A stretch of 64,000 bases of DNA from Acidobacteriaceae bacterium (GTDB lineage Bacteria > Acidobacteriota > Terriglobia > Terriglobales > Acidobacteriaceae), in the NCBI GenBank assembly GCA_003134855.1, contig PLCS01000009.1, positions 257,911 through 321,910 on the forward strand, read 5' to 3'. Below the pieces are notes generated by a model. It was not told the origin of the DNA, did no database searches, and saw only the letters and a list, made by a program, of their open reading frames with translations. The first letter of the stretch is position 1, and every line of letters begins with the position of its first letter. This document shows positions 1-10,300 of the stretch, in pieces. The position numbers and the translations under genes are program-made.

Positions 1-282
1 ATGGACCAACGACCGGCGGTGCCACCACCATGACGACTGGCGGTGGCGGGACCACCACGCACGGACCAGCGACCGGCGGAGCCACCAACATGACGACTGG
101 CGGTGGCGGGACTACCACACATGGGCCAATGACCGGCGGTGCGACGCACGCCACGGATGGCGGAATCACGCACGGCACGACTGCCGGGGAGGCCACACAT
201 GGACCAACGACCGGCGGGGCGACGCACGCCACGGATGGCGGAATCACGCACGGCACGACTCCGGCTGGCATGCACAATACAA
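1..282 (+). repeat. In-frame tandem repeats of about 60 and 78 bp encoding HGPxTGGATNMTTGGGGTTT and HGPxTGGATHATDGGITHGTT units
   Basis: Direct repetition of ggaccaacgaccggcgg...atgacgactggcggtggcggga and gcgacgcacgccacggatggcggaatcacgcacggcacgact. Confidence 0.85.
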
Positions 283-1766
283 CTACAACCCCAACCGGAA
301 TGCACACCAACGGCGGAGGCGCTGCCGGTCTGCACCCCGGTGTCACAGGAGGCGGTGCTTCGCACGGCGGCATCGGCGGCCACCCATCGGCGATCAGGGG
401 CGGAGCAGCGCCGCGGGGAAGCAACGAGCATATCACCCGGAGCGGCGGCGCGGTGCGCACCCGCCCCAACGGCAGGGTGAGCGACGTGCATGACACCAAG
501 CGGGGGATGGATGTTCATCACGGACTGAACGGCAACCGCAGGGTCTCAATGGAGCGCCATGACGGCAGCCGCATGGTTTCCGAGCGGGGTCGTCCCGGAT
601 ACGTGCAGCGCGGATACAGCTATCACGGCCACGACTTTGCGCGGCGGTCCTACTACTACCATGGCCATGAATACAACCGCTATTACCGCGGCTATGGCTT
701 CCGCGGGTTGAGTCTGAATATCTATTCGCCGGGCGTCTACTATGGCCCCGGCTTCTATGGATGGGCATACAATCCCTGGGCGGCTCCCATCGCTTTTGGG
801 TGGGGATGGGGAGGCAGTCCCTGGTACGGCTACTATGGCGGCTACTTTCAGCCGTACCCGGTCTACCCCAGCGCCTCGTACTGGCTGACGGACTACATCA
901 TCTCGCAGAATCTGCAGGCAGCCTATGCGGCGCATCAGGAGGCCGGTGAAGTGGATGGAGCGCAGTCCTCCGCGGGCGGCCCGCCGGCGCTGACGCCCGA
1001 TGTGAAGCAGCAGATTGCCGACGAGGTGAAGGGCCAGTTGGCTCTGGAAAACGCCGAGGCAACTCAGACCGCGCAGCATCAGGATGTGGACCCGGCTTCC
1101 AGTGGGATTGCTCGAATACTGGCTGACGTGTCCGCCGGCCATGCGCATGTCTTTGTGGCCGGAAGCGCTTTGGACGTGACGAACCCCAATGGGCAGGAGT
1201 GCGCGCTCAGCGACGGCGATGTGCTGCTGCTGCAGACTCCTCCGGCCGCCGACGCAACCACAGCGGACCTGGTGGTACTGGCCAGCAAGGGCGGGCAGGA
1301 GTGCCCGAAATCCAGCATGATTACGGTGCAGATGACCGACCTGCAAGAAATGCAGAACCATATGCGGGAGACCATCGACCAGGGACTCCAGGATTTGCAG
1401 GCCAAGCAGGGCAAGGGTGGATTGCCGGCGGCTCCGCCTTCGGCGCAGGCTCCGCCGACTGCGACAGAATTTGCCGCGATTGCGCCTCCGCCCACTCCCC
1501 AGGACGCGGCCGATCTGCAGCAGCAGAGTCAGCAGGCCGACCAGGCTGAGCAGGATGTGCAAAGTGAAGCGGCGCAGGACAGCGGCTCGCCGGTCAGCGC
1601 GGCTCCGGCAGCGCCCGCCTCTGTCGAAATGGGCCAGACTCTCGACCAGGTGCAGGCGGCAATGGGCGCGCCATCGCGGGTGGCCAACCTGGGCTCGAAG
1701 GTCATTTATTACTACAACGGCATGAAGGTCGTCTTCCAGGACGGCAAGGTGGCTGACGTTCAGTAA
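3..1766 (+). CDS. Secreted low-complexity Gly/Thr/His-rich repeat protein, 5'-truncated at window edge; Tyr/Gly-rich middle and SmpA/OmlA-like C-terminus
   Basis: Frame open from base 3; N-terminal HGPxTGGAT... repeats; C-terminus GQTLDQVQAAMGAPSRVANLGSKVIYYYNGMKVVFQDGKVADVQ resembles SmpA/OmlA-like fold. Confidence 0.75.
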   Translation, partial: GPTTGGATTMTTGGGGTTTHGPATGGATNMTTGGGGTTTHGPMTGGATHATDGGITHGTTAGEATHGPTTGGATHATDGGITHGTTPAGMHNTTTTPTGMHTNGGGAAGLHPGVTGGGASHGGIGGHPSAIRGGAAPRGSNEHITRSGGAVRTRPNGRVSDVHDTKRGMDVHHGLNGNRRVSMERHDGSRMVSERGRPGYVQRGYSYHGHDFARRSYYYHGHEYNRYYRGYGFRGLSLNIYSPGVYYGPGFYGWAYNPWAAPIAFGWGWGGSPWYGYYGGYFQPYPVYPSASYWLTDYIISQNLQAAYAAHQEAGEVDGAQSSAGGPPALTPDVKQQIADEVKGQLALENAEATQTAQHQDVDPASSGIARILADVSAGHAHVFVAGSALDVTNPNGQECALSDGDVLLLQTPPAADATTADLVVLASKGGQECPKSSMITVQMTDLQEMQNHMRETIDQGLQDLQAKQGKGGLPAAPPSAQAPPTATEFAAIAPPPTPQDAADLQQQSQQADQAEQDVQSEAAQDSGSPVSAAPAAPASVEMGQTLDQVQAAMGAPSRVANLGSKVIYYYNGMKVVFQDGKVADVQ

Positions 1767-1950
1767 CCGCGGGGCGGGAGGGAATCGATGATTCTTTCCC
1801 GCGCCCGCCAAACCCATGACCCAGGTGAGTTGCTGGCGCGAGGGCGATGCGTTCGAGCGATTTTCATTATCGGAAAGAGCCAACCGCATCTGCTTCCGCC
1901 CGGTTTTTTACCCTGAAACCGCGTGAAGAAGAGAACAAAAGGAGGCCATC

Positions 1951-2583
1951 TTGGCTAGTTTTTGTGCGAATTGCGGTGCTGCATTATCCCCCGACAACCA
2001 TGCCTGCGCGGCCTGTGGCGCGCCGGCAGCCGGAGTCCCTGTTGCGACGCCGGTTCTAACGGCCGCTCCTGCAGCCACTTCCGGCGGCAGCGCGCTGAAG
2101 ATCGTTCTGATCATCGTCGCCATCGTTGTGGGGCTGGGCATCCTCGGTATGGGCGCCGTAGGATTCGCGGTCTGGCGTGTTTCGCGGGCCATCCACGTCA
2201 ACGGCCATAACGGCCAGATGACGATGCAAACTCCGGGAGGAACCATCACAGCCGACTCATCGCAGAGCTTCACCGCATCCGAACTGGGCACGGATGTCTA
2301 TCCCGGAGCTCTGAGCGCCCGCGGCGGCATGAGGATGAACCTGCCCACTGGCTCGATGGTGACCGGAGTATTCGTCACCTCGGATTCGAAGGAGCAGGTG
2401 GTGGATTATTACAAAAGCAAGTTGGGCAGCGGCGCTTCCACCTACGATTCCGGCGATAGCGCTATGGTCACCCTCGGCCGGGGCGAGCAGGAATCCATCA
2501 TAGTGACGATCAGCGCGCGGGCATCGCAGGAAGACGGGAAGACGCGGATCGCCATTGTGCATACGAAAGCCAGCAAGCCTTAG
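1951..2583 (+). CDS. Zinc-ribbon membrane protein (N-terminal CxxC..CxxC, one TM helix)
   Basis: TTG start preceded by ggagg; MASFCANCGAALSPDNHACAACGAPA zinc ribbon then VLIIVAIVVGLGILGMGAVGFAV TM. Confidence 0.75.
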   Translation: MASFCANCGAALSPDNHACAACGAPAAGVPVATPVLTAAPAATSGGSALKIVLIIVAIVVGLGILGMGAVGFAVWRVSRAIHVNGHNGQMTMQTPGGTITADSSQSFTASELGTDVYPGALSARGGMRMNLPTGSMVTGVFVTSDSKEQVVDYYKSKLGSGASTYDSGDSAMVTLGRGEQESIIVTISARASQEDGKTRIAIVHTKASKP

Positions 2584-2722
2584 CTCTAGCGGCCGCGGTG
2601 GTGTTCGGACGCCACCGTCCGCACAGGCTGTGTTGAGAATGGTTTCCTACTGCGTCTGACAAGAACGACCGGAATCAGCCGAGCCGAAGACCCGTGCAGT
2701 TGCGCGAGAGGCGTCCTCGGCT

Positions 2723-3124
2723 CTACGCGTAGTTGATGGGATTCTTGGTGAGCCACCGCTCGTCGCGCACCTTGCCGATGTTCTTCATCGCGCCTTCGGC
2801 GACGCTGGCGCTGAGATGGCGGCTCTTCCAGGCCATGCCGGTGGTCAGCCCGATCGCGCAACCCAGCAAACCATAGGCCAATGTGACCGTGGCAGCCGAG
2901 GACTTCTTGCGGAAGATGGGATAAGCCACCAGCGCGCCGACGCAGGCCCCAATCGCCGCGGGCATCAGCGAGCCTTTGACCGACTCACTCAGAAAGGGAG
3001 CAAGAGGTTCTCCGTCAAGGAACTCTTCCTGGCCGGAACGCGCTCCCTCAATTCCGGAGTCCACCAGCCGCCGGCCATAATCAACATTGGATTTCACCCA
3101 GTTGCCCAAGTCCATGGAAACCAC
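2723..3124 (-). CDS. Small hypothetical membrane protein
   Basis: 133 aa ORF with two hydrophobic segments; antisense ORFs lack protein-like composition. Confidence 0.6.
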   Translation of the reverse strand: MVSMDLGNWVKSNVDYGRRLVDSGIEGARSGQEEFLDGEPLAPFLSESVKGSLMPAAIGACVGALVAYPIFRKKSSAATVTLAYGLLGCAIGLTTGMAWKSRHLSASVAEGAMKNIGKVRDERWLTKNPINYA

Positions 3125-3335
3125 CTCAACTTCCGCGAAAACACTCCCTAGTTTAGCAGATCGTCAAAACCCTGTGTTAAGGCCGTATCACAGCCGCACC
3201 ACATTGTGGGCGCAGCACGCTAAACGCCGAGTGCCGCGGGCGGCGTGTGAGCAATATCAAAGGAAGACGCTGCAAAGGCTGATCGCGACCCTGATCCTCG
3301 TCCCGCTTGGTAGGATAGGGGCGGGTGTGGTTGGA

Positions 3336-4433
3336 ATGCGGATTGCGTATATGCTCACCTCGCTCGGCATGGGCGGAGCGGAACGGCAGGTGGTGGCGCT
3401 GGCGGAGCGCATGAAGGCGCGCGGCCATGCGGTCGTGCTGATCCTGCTGCGCGAGCGCGAGCCCGAAGAGTGGCCCACCACGGTTGAGCTCGTTTGTCTG
3501 GAGATGCGCAAGACTCCCGCCAGCTTTCTAGCCGGTCTGCTGAGAGCACGCCGCTGGCTGCGCGACTTCCGGCCGGAGCTGATCCACAGCCACGTCTTCC
3601 CGGCCAACATGGCGGCCCGGCTGCTCAGGATTTCATTTCCGGCGGCGGTTCTCTCTACCGTTCATAACGTTTATGAAGGAAGCTGGCCGCGTATGATGGC
3701 CTATCGGCTGACCGATGGGCTGAGCTGCCGCACTGCTTTTGTCAGCCAGGCCGCGGCCGACCGCTACGCGCGCCTCAAAGCAGTCCCGGCTCGCAAGGCT
3801 TCGGTCCTCACCAATGGGATTGACTTGGCGGAGTTTGCGCTCAGCGCCGAGCGCCGTGGCCTCATTCGTGCGCAGATGGGTGTTGGGGACGAGTTTGTCT
3901 GGCTGGCCGCCGGGCGCATCGTGCCCGCCAAGGATTTTCCCAACCTGCTGCGCGCCTTTGCGCGGGTGCGCGGTGAGATTCCGGAGGCGCGGCTGTGGGT
4001 TGCCGGAGAGGCGCTTGGAGCCGGCTCCGAGGCCATTCAAGCGCAGGCGGCTGAGTTGGGAGCGTCCGTTCGCTGGCTGGGTCTACGCCGGGATATGCCC
4101 GCCCTGCTGGATGCTGCCGACGGCTTTGTGCTGGCTTCGGCCTGGGAGGGAATGCCGCTGGCCGTGGGCGAAGCGATGGCCATGGAGAAGCCGGTCGTGG
4201 CCACCGATGTGGGCGGCGTGCGCGAGCTGGTGGGCGAAGCCGGCGTGATGGTGCCCGCCAAGAATCCGGAGGCTCTTACACAGGCGATGCTGGAGATGAT
4301 GCGAAGGACGGACGAAGAGCGCCACACGCTAGGAGTGACGGCGCGGGAACGCATTGCGGCCCGCTTCAGCATCGACGACAAGGCCGATGAGTGGGAGGCG
4401 CTCTACCGGGCTGTGTTGGAGAACGAGCGATGA
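3336..4433 (+). CDS. GT4-family glycosyltransferase
   Basis: MRIAYMLTSLGMGGAERQVVALAERM N-terminus; C-terminal EGMPLAVGEAMAMEKPVVATDVGGVRELV motif; ATG at 3336 preferred to the longer ORF start. Confidence 0.85.
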   Translation: MRIAYMLTSLGMGGAERQVVALAERMKARGHAVVLILLREREPEEWPTTVELVCLEMRKTPASFLAGLLRARRWLRDFRPELIHSHVFPANMAARLLRISFPAAVLSTVHNVYEGSWPRMMAYRLTDGLSCRTAFVSQAAADRYARLKAVPARKASVLTNGIDLAEFALSAERRGLIRAQMGVGDEFVWLAAGRIVPAKDFPNLLRAFARVRGEIPEARLWVAGEALGAGSEAIQAQAAELGASVRWLGLRRDMPALLDAADGFVLASAWEGMPLAVGEAMAMEKPVVATDVGGVRELVGEAGVMVPAKNPEALTQAMLEMMRRTDEERHTLGVTARERIAARFSIDDKADEWEALYRAVLENER

Positions 4434-4631
4434 TCGAAGCCAGCATTGCCGGTCGCGAAAACTCGTGGTGGACGCCGCGGCTCTGGCACAGGTATTGCTG
4501 TCGGCATTCACAGTGCTGCTGGTTTGGCGGCGGGCTTGCCGCGCAGGGATGCGTGATAACCTTAACGGCGAATGGAACGGGTCGCCTTTTCATCCGCGAA
4601 TGCGGTTGAGTGAAAGGCGTGGAGGAGTTGG

Positions 4632-7265
4632 ATGCGAGCAGCAACGGCCTGGGGAGTGATGTGCTGCGTCCTGGCGGGCGCAGTGGTTGGCAGAGGAGGC
4701 GAGATGGCGCAGGCGCAAGTCAGTCCGGCGCGGAATGCGGTCGTGGCGCTCGATCATGGCTGGCAATTCCGGCAGATCACGGCCGGCGTCGAGCAGGGCG
4801 AAAGCGGCTGGCTTCCCGCCACCGTTCCCGGCGACGTGCATCTGGACCTGCTGGCCAACAAGAAGATTCCCGACCCGTTCTTTCGCGACAACGAAGCCAA
4901 GCTGCAGTGGATTGAGCTGGTGAGCTGGGAGTACCGGCTCAGCTTCGTGGTGACGCCGGCCATGCTCGCCCGGAGCCATGTGGACCTGGTCTTCGACGGC
5001 CTTGATGCCGCCGCCGAGGTTTCTGTGAACGGCGCAAAAGTTCTCAGCGCCGACAATAGCTTCCGCGTCTGGCGGGTGGCTGCCAAGAGCCATTTGCACG
5101 TCGGCAAGAATCTGCTGCGGGTCGTCTTCCCATCGCCGATCAATGCCGCGGCCGAGGTTGCCGCCAGCGACTTTTTCCGGGTTCATTCGAAGACCGCGGA
5201 GAAGACCTACATCCGCAAGCCCGCGTATGAGTATGGCTGGGATTGGGGACCGCGCTTTGTAACCAGCGGCATTTGGAAGCCGGTGCGCATCGAGGCATGG
5301 GACAAGGTTCGCATTGCGGACTTTGCGATTCGTCAGCGCGACGTGTGCAGGGAAGTGGCTCACCTCGACGCCGAGGTGGAGATCGAAGCCGCCAGCGCGG
5401 GGCCGGCCAAGGTGAGCGTGCAGTTCAACGATCGAGGCAAGCCGGTGACGGAAACGGCAACGGTAAGCGTTCATGCCGGGCGCAACACTATCGATCTGCC
5501 CATCGAGATTCGCCAGCCCAAGCTCTGGTTCCCGGCCGGCTACGGCGAGCAGCCGCTCTATGAATTCACCGCGCGGGCGGGCACGGGCGTGCAGCCGGCC
5601 GAGCAGCGCAAGGTCAAAGCCGGTCTGCGCTCCATCGTGCTGCATCGCGAATTGGACAAGTGGGGCCGCTCGTTTGAATTGGTCGTCAACGGCATTCCCG
5701 TCTTCGCCAAGGGCGCGGACGTGATTCCCTTCGACAGCTTTCCCAATCGCGTGACGACAGCTGACTACCGCCGCATCCTGCAATCGGCGCGCGACGCTAA
5801 TATGAACATGATCCGCCACTGGGGCGGCGGCTACTACGAGACGGATGAGTTTTACGCGATCTGCGATGAGCTGGGCATCATGGTTTGGCAGGACTTCATG
5901 TTCGGCAACGACTGGCAGCCGGGCACGTACGCTTTCAAACTGAACATCGAAGCCGAGGCCGAAGACGTAGTGCGCCGCCTGCGCAACCATCCCAGCATCG
6001 TCGTCTGGTGCGGCAACAACGAGACGGAGAGCGCCTTCAGTTGGGCCGGACGCCCGGAGTTTCCGTCCGATGTGAGGCTGCTGATGTGGCAGGACTACCT
6101 GACCGTCTTCAGCGGCATTCTGCCGCGCGTGGTGGCGCGGCTGGACGCGGAGACGCCCTACTGGCCCAGTTCGCCCAGCGCAGACTACGAAGCGCTCAGC
6201 GATCACTATCAATCGGGCGACGACCACATCTGGGACGTGTGGCACGGACGCGTGCCGTTCTCGACCTACGAAACGCATCATGCGCGCTTTGTCACGGAAT
6301 ATGGCTTCCAATCGTTTCCCGAGATAAAGACTATCGAGGCCTTCACGCAGCCGGAGGATCGCGCGAATATTTTTACGCCGGTGATGCTGGCCCATCAGAA
6401 AAACAACGAAGGCAATGATATTATCCACAACTATCTGCTCAAGGACTACTCAGAGCCTAAGGATTTCGCGAGCTTTCTTTACGTGAGCCAGGTTTTGCAG
6501 GCCGAGGGGATCAAGATCGGCGCGGAGCACTTCCGCCGCCTGCGCCCGGAGACGATGGGGTCGATCTTCTGGCAGTTGAACGACTGCTGGCCGGTGGCTT
6601 CATGGTCGTCGATTGATTACTACGGCCGCTGGAAGGCGCTGCAATACTATGCGCGGCGCTTCTATGCGCCGGTGCTGGTCTCGCCGCACGTGGAGGACGG
6701 CGCGCTGAAGGTCTACATTGTCAGCGACAAGGTCAAGGCCGAGCCCGCCACGCTGCGCGTGCGGCTGATGGACTTCTACGGCAAGGTGCTGCTGGAGGAG
6801 ACGAGCGAGGTGGAGGTTGCGCCGCTCACCAGCAAGGTCTATCTCGACTGGCCGCTGAAGAAACTCGCCGACGCGGGCGCGCAAGACACTTCGCGCGTCT
6901 TTGTGGTGGCCGAGCTGACCGCCGGCGAAGCTGAGATTTCACGCAACCTTGTTTATCTGGCGCCGGTCAAGGAAATTCATCTCAAGCCGGCCGCGCTCAA
7001 AGTGGAAGCCACGGGCGCGAATGGCCGCTACAAGATTCGCGTCTCGTCGCCGGTGCTGGCGCGCAGCGTTTATCTTTCTTTCGGCAATCTCGACGCGCAG
7101 CTTTCCGACAATTACTTCGACCTGCTGCCGGGCGAGACGGTGGAGATCGCGGCCACCAGCGCGGCCTCGCTCGATGTGCTCAAGGCGCAGTTGAAGGTGA
7201 TTTCGTTGACGGATGCCTTTACTCCGGGCGATGGACAGGCTGCTACGGTGAAGGCGGGCAGATAA
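4632..7265 (+). CDS. Glycoside hydrolase family 2 beta-mannosidase, secreted
   Basis: WDWGPRFVTSGIWKPVRIEAW, NMIRHWGGGYYETDEFYAICDELGIMVWQDFMFGN, VVWCGNNETE and TEYGFQSFP motifs. Confidence 0.9.
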   Translation: MRAATAWGVMCCVLAGAVVGRGGEMAQAQVSPARNAVVALDHGWQFRQITAGVEQGESGWLPATVPGDVHLDLLANKKIPDPFFRDNEAKLQWIELVSWEYRLSFVVTPAMLARSHVDLVFDGLDAAAEVSVNGAKVLSADNSFRVWRVAAKSHLHVGKNLLRVVFPSPINAAAEVAASDFFRVHSKTAEKTYIRKPAYEYGWDWGPRFVTSGIWKPVRIEAWDKVRIADFAIRQRDVCREVAHLDAEVEIEAASAGPAKVSVQFNDRGKPVTETATVSVHAGRNTIDLPIEIRQPKLWFPAGYGEQPLYEFTARAGTGVQPAEQRKVKAGLRSIVLHRELDKWGRSFELVVNGIPVFAKGADVIPFDSFPNRVTTADYRRILQSARDANMNMIRHWGGGYYETDEFYAICDELGIMVWQDFMFGNDWQPGTYAFKLNIEAEAEDVVRRLRNHPSIVVWCGNNETESAFSWAGRPEFPSDVRLLMWQDYLTVFSGILPRVVARLDAETPYWPSSPSADYEALSDHYQSGDDHIWDVWHGRVPFSTYETHHARFVTEYGFQSFPEIKTIEAFTQPEDRANIFTPVMLAHQKNNEGNDIIHNYLLKDYSEPKDFASFLYVSQVLQAEGIKIGAEHFRRLRPETMGSIFWQLNDCWPVASWSSIDYYGRWKALQYYARRFYAPVLVSPHVEDGALKVYIVSDKVKAEPATLRVRLMDFYGKVLLEETSEVEVAPLTSKVYLDWPLKKLADAGAQDTSRVFVVAELTAGEAEISRNLVYLAPVKEIHLKPAALKVEATGANGRYKIRVSSPVLARSVYLSFGNLDAQLSDNYFDLLPGETVEIAATSAASLDVLKAQLKVISLTDAFTPGDGQAATVKAGR

Positions 7266-7269
7266 ATGG

Positions 7270-7298
7270 CCTTGTTCATTTGGCTCCTGTGAACAAGG
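7270..7298. terminator. Perfect 9-bp inverted repeat CCTTGTTCA..TGAACAAGG between convergent genes; possible bidirectional terminator
   Basis: ccttgttcatttggctcctgtgaacaagg immediately after the mannosidase stop. Confidence 0.45.
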
Positions 7299-7309
7299 AG
7301 AGACAGGGG

Positions 7310-7350
7310 TTCGTGGATTCCCAGGTCCCAAAAGCGGACCTGGGGCAACC
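7310..7350 (+). repeat. Dispersed palindromic repeat, family A copy 1
   Basis: ttcgtggattcccaggtcccaaaagcggacctggggcaacc; ccaggtcc/ggacctgg stem, shared with copies at about 31.2, 41.0 and 52.6 kb. Confidence 0.75.
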
Positions 7351-7375
7351 AAATGTTTTCACAGAGCAGAAATAA

Positions 7376-10300
7376 TCAGAACGCGAAGACAGCCTGCACG
7401 AAGATGCGCCGCGCGGCCGAGCCTTGTGAGAACATTCCACCGGCCAGGTAGGTAGATTTTCCAAAATTCGGCGCGGTGATGGTTCCGTTCGGCTGACCTT
7501 TATCGATGTCGTTGAAGAGGTTCAACGCCTGAGCGCTGAAGGTCAGTGAGTACCTGTGGCCGGTGCTGTTGCTGCCGCCACCTAATCCCATAGGACCGCC
7601 ACCGGGGCCACCGCCAAAGCCGCCGCCTCCACCGCCTCCGCCTGGACCGCCACGTCCGCCACCCGGTCCGCCGCCCGGAGGCGGTCCTCCTGGAGGCGGC
7701 CCATTCGGCGGTCCGCCCTCAGGCTGAGGGGTCGCGGAGACGAGTTTGGGACCGATGCCGAAGGCTTTGCTGATGCGCAGGTTGAAGGCTACCGCCGCAG
7801 GACCGTTGCCCAGGTTCACGGGGATAGTTGCGCCCGTGAGTCCGGTGTCGTCCAGAACGCCGAACTGCGTTGTGACCTGGTCGGCCAACGGAGTCGAAGC
7901 GGTCGCGTAAGTCGGGCGCTGATTGAAGAAATTGTTCAGCGGATCGGTGGGCAGCGTGATGTTAAAGGGGCGTCCGGACTGCGCGACCATGAACGGACTA
8001 AGGCGAATCCCCCAGGGAGCGGTGTAGTTGCCCATCATGAAAAGATTATTGCGCGTAACAAAGCCGGCGCGCCCGTAGTTCTTGTCCAGATCATAGGCGT
8101 CGGTGGCGCTGCCGTTGTTGTTGCCGTTGGCATAGGAGAGCGTGTAAAAGCCTGTCAGGTTCAGGTTTTTGGTGATCCTGGTGTTCACGCTGGCTATGAG
8201 CTGATTCTGCTTGAAGACGGCCTCGGGGAAAAACTCGTTCTTGTAGCCGCCGAGGTTATGCAGCGGATTTCCATCCGGGGCCTGGTTGACGTTGCGCGTG
8301 ACCGTCTGATGAACGCCGAAGGTGTGCATATAAGTGAGCGTAAGACTGGTGCCAGGGGTCAACTGCCGCTCCAGGCTGACGCTGCCCTGCTCGTTGTAGG
8401 GCGCGTGATAGTGCGGGTCAATCTGGTACTTCACCGCGGAGGATGAGCCGCTGCTGGTGCAATTTCCCGATTCCAGGATATTCACGTTCAGCGAGGTTTC
8501 CGTCGAGGCGCAGTTTGGATTGACCAGCACATACTGATTCTGGATATCCGCAAAGTGAACGCTCTTCAAGTTGCCGGTTCCCATGCGGTCGTAGAAGAAG
8601 CCGTAACCGGCGCGCAGCACGGTCTTGGCTTTCTTGTCCTTGCCGTTTCCATCCAGGGCATAAGCCAAGGCAGCGCGCGGCGCCCAATCGTCGTGGTCAG
8701 AGATATGATTCTGCGCCTCCCAGCGCAGGCCGCCGGAGAGGGTGAGCCGGGGATTGAACTTCCAGTCGTCCTGCGCATACAGCGCGATGTCGAAGACGTT
8801 GGCAACGGAGGATTCGCAGTTGCCGGCGACGACGCATGTGGTATAGCTGGCGGTGGAAGGACCATACCCCTGATTGACCAGAGTGGCGAAGCTCTGACCA
8901 CCAAACAGACCATTGGCCATGATCATGTATACGTCACTGGAAGAGTAAGTTGCCTGGCCTACCGTGACCGGTGCAAAGGTGAAAGAGCCATTGAAGCCGC
9001 CGTTGGTGAAGGTTGCATCCCGCGAGTCGCGAATCCGCGTGCCGAACTTGATAGCGTGAGCGCCATGGCTCATCGTCGTCATATTCTGGAATTCGAGGCG
9101 AGTGTAGTGATCGTTGCTCTGCTGGCCGCCGTAGCCGCCGCCGCTAAAATCTCCCTGCACGTTGATGGTGGCTGCCGTCGAGTCGGGATAGTGATTCTCA
9201 TTCTGCCGCTCGAACTGGAAGCGGCTCTCGTTGACAATGTGATCGTTGATGATGATCGCATCGCTCATCTGCACGGTGTGGTCGGTGTTTGATTCATGCG
9301 TGGAGGCGCTGGCCAGTGAGTTGCCGTTCAGATCGCCGTGCTCGGACTCGGACCAGAAGCCATAGCGCGCCGTGAATGTGTTCTCGGGGCCGAGTTGCAA
9401 ATCGATGCGCGCCGAGGCGTTGTCGCGAATGCGGCGATTCAACAGGTTGACGCCGAAGTTTGTGCAGGAGACGAAAGGGCCGGTTCCCGTGCAGTTTGAG
9501 TACGCGCCGGAGGAGTTATCAAGGATTGCGTCGGGAATCTGCCAGGCATTGATGCTCCCGGTGTTGCGCTGCTCGGCGCTCACAAAGAAGGAAGCCGTCT
9601 TGGAGAGCGAGCCGCTCACCGTGCCGTTGAACTGATAGCTGTAGTACGGCGGAATGACCGGCGTGAATGGGTTGCCGGTATTGAAGGCCTTGTCGTTACC
9701 CTGGATGAACAACTGGCCGCGCAGCTTGTCGGTTCCGGGCTTGGTGAGAATCTCGATGCGGCCGAAACCGATGCGGTCGAACTCGGCCGAAAAAGGATTC
9801 TGATTGATGCGAATCTCGCGAATCGCCGACTTGGGCGGAAGCTGTCCGCCGCTAAAGCCGTCGATATAAATCTGCCCGCCATTCGGTCCCGCCGAGGGGC
9901 CGGCCAACGCCGTCAACTCGTTCGACAGCTCATCCGGATCGTCTGAGAGCGCGTCAAGATCCTTATCCTTGAGGACCATCGCGTTGGCGTTGCCGCCGGC
10001 CTCGACATTGACTGCCGCAGTCTCATCGGTGACCGTGACGTTCTGCTGTTCGACAGCCATGGCCATGGAAATCTTCACGTGCATCACCTGGCCGGCCGCA
10101 AGCTGAATGGGCTGTGAAGCAAAGTCAGCAAAGCCTTCCACCGAAGCCAGCACAATATACTTGCCGGGGGCGAGGCCGCTCACCTCATAAGCCCCGCTCG
10201 CGTCCGCGGTTGCCGTGGCCACGGTCACTCCAGCGGAGGTAGTGATGGTGATCGTTGTGCCCGGAATCAGCGCACCTGTGGGGTCAGCGACTTGACCGCG

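Noticed and set aside
1764-1810. Possible hairpin gcggggcgggaggga..tctttcccgcgcccgc after the first gene
   Set aside because: Imperfect stem and no T-tract; not strong enough to call a terminator.
546-1889. 447-aa minus-strand ORF
   Set aside because: Antisense to the repeat protein; Arg/Leu/His-rich shadow translation.
4590-6428. 612-aa minus-strand ORF
   Set aside because: Antisense shadow of the GH2 mannosidase; composition rich in Arg/His/Val without recognisable domain.
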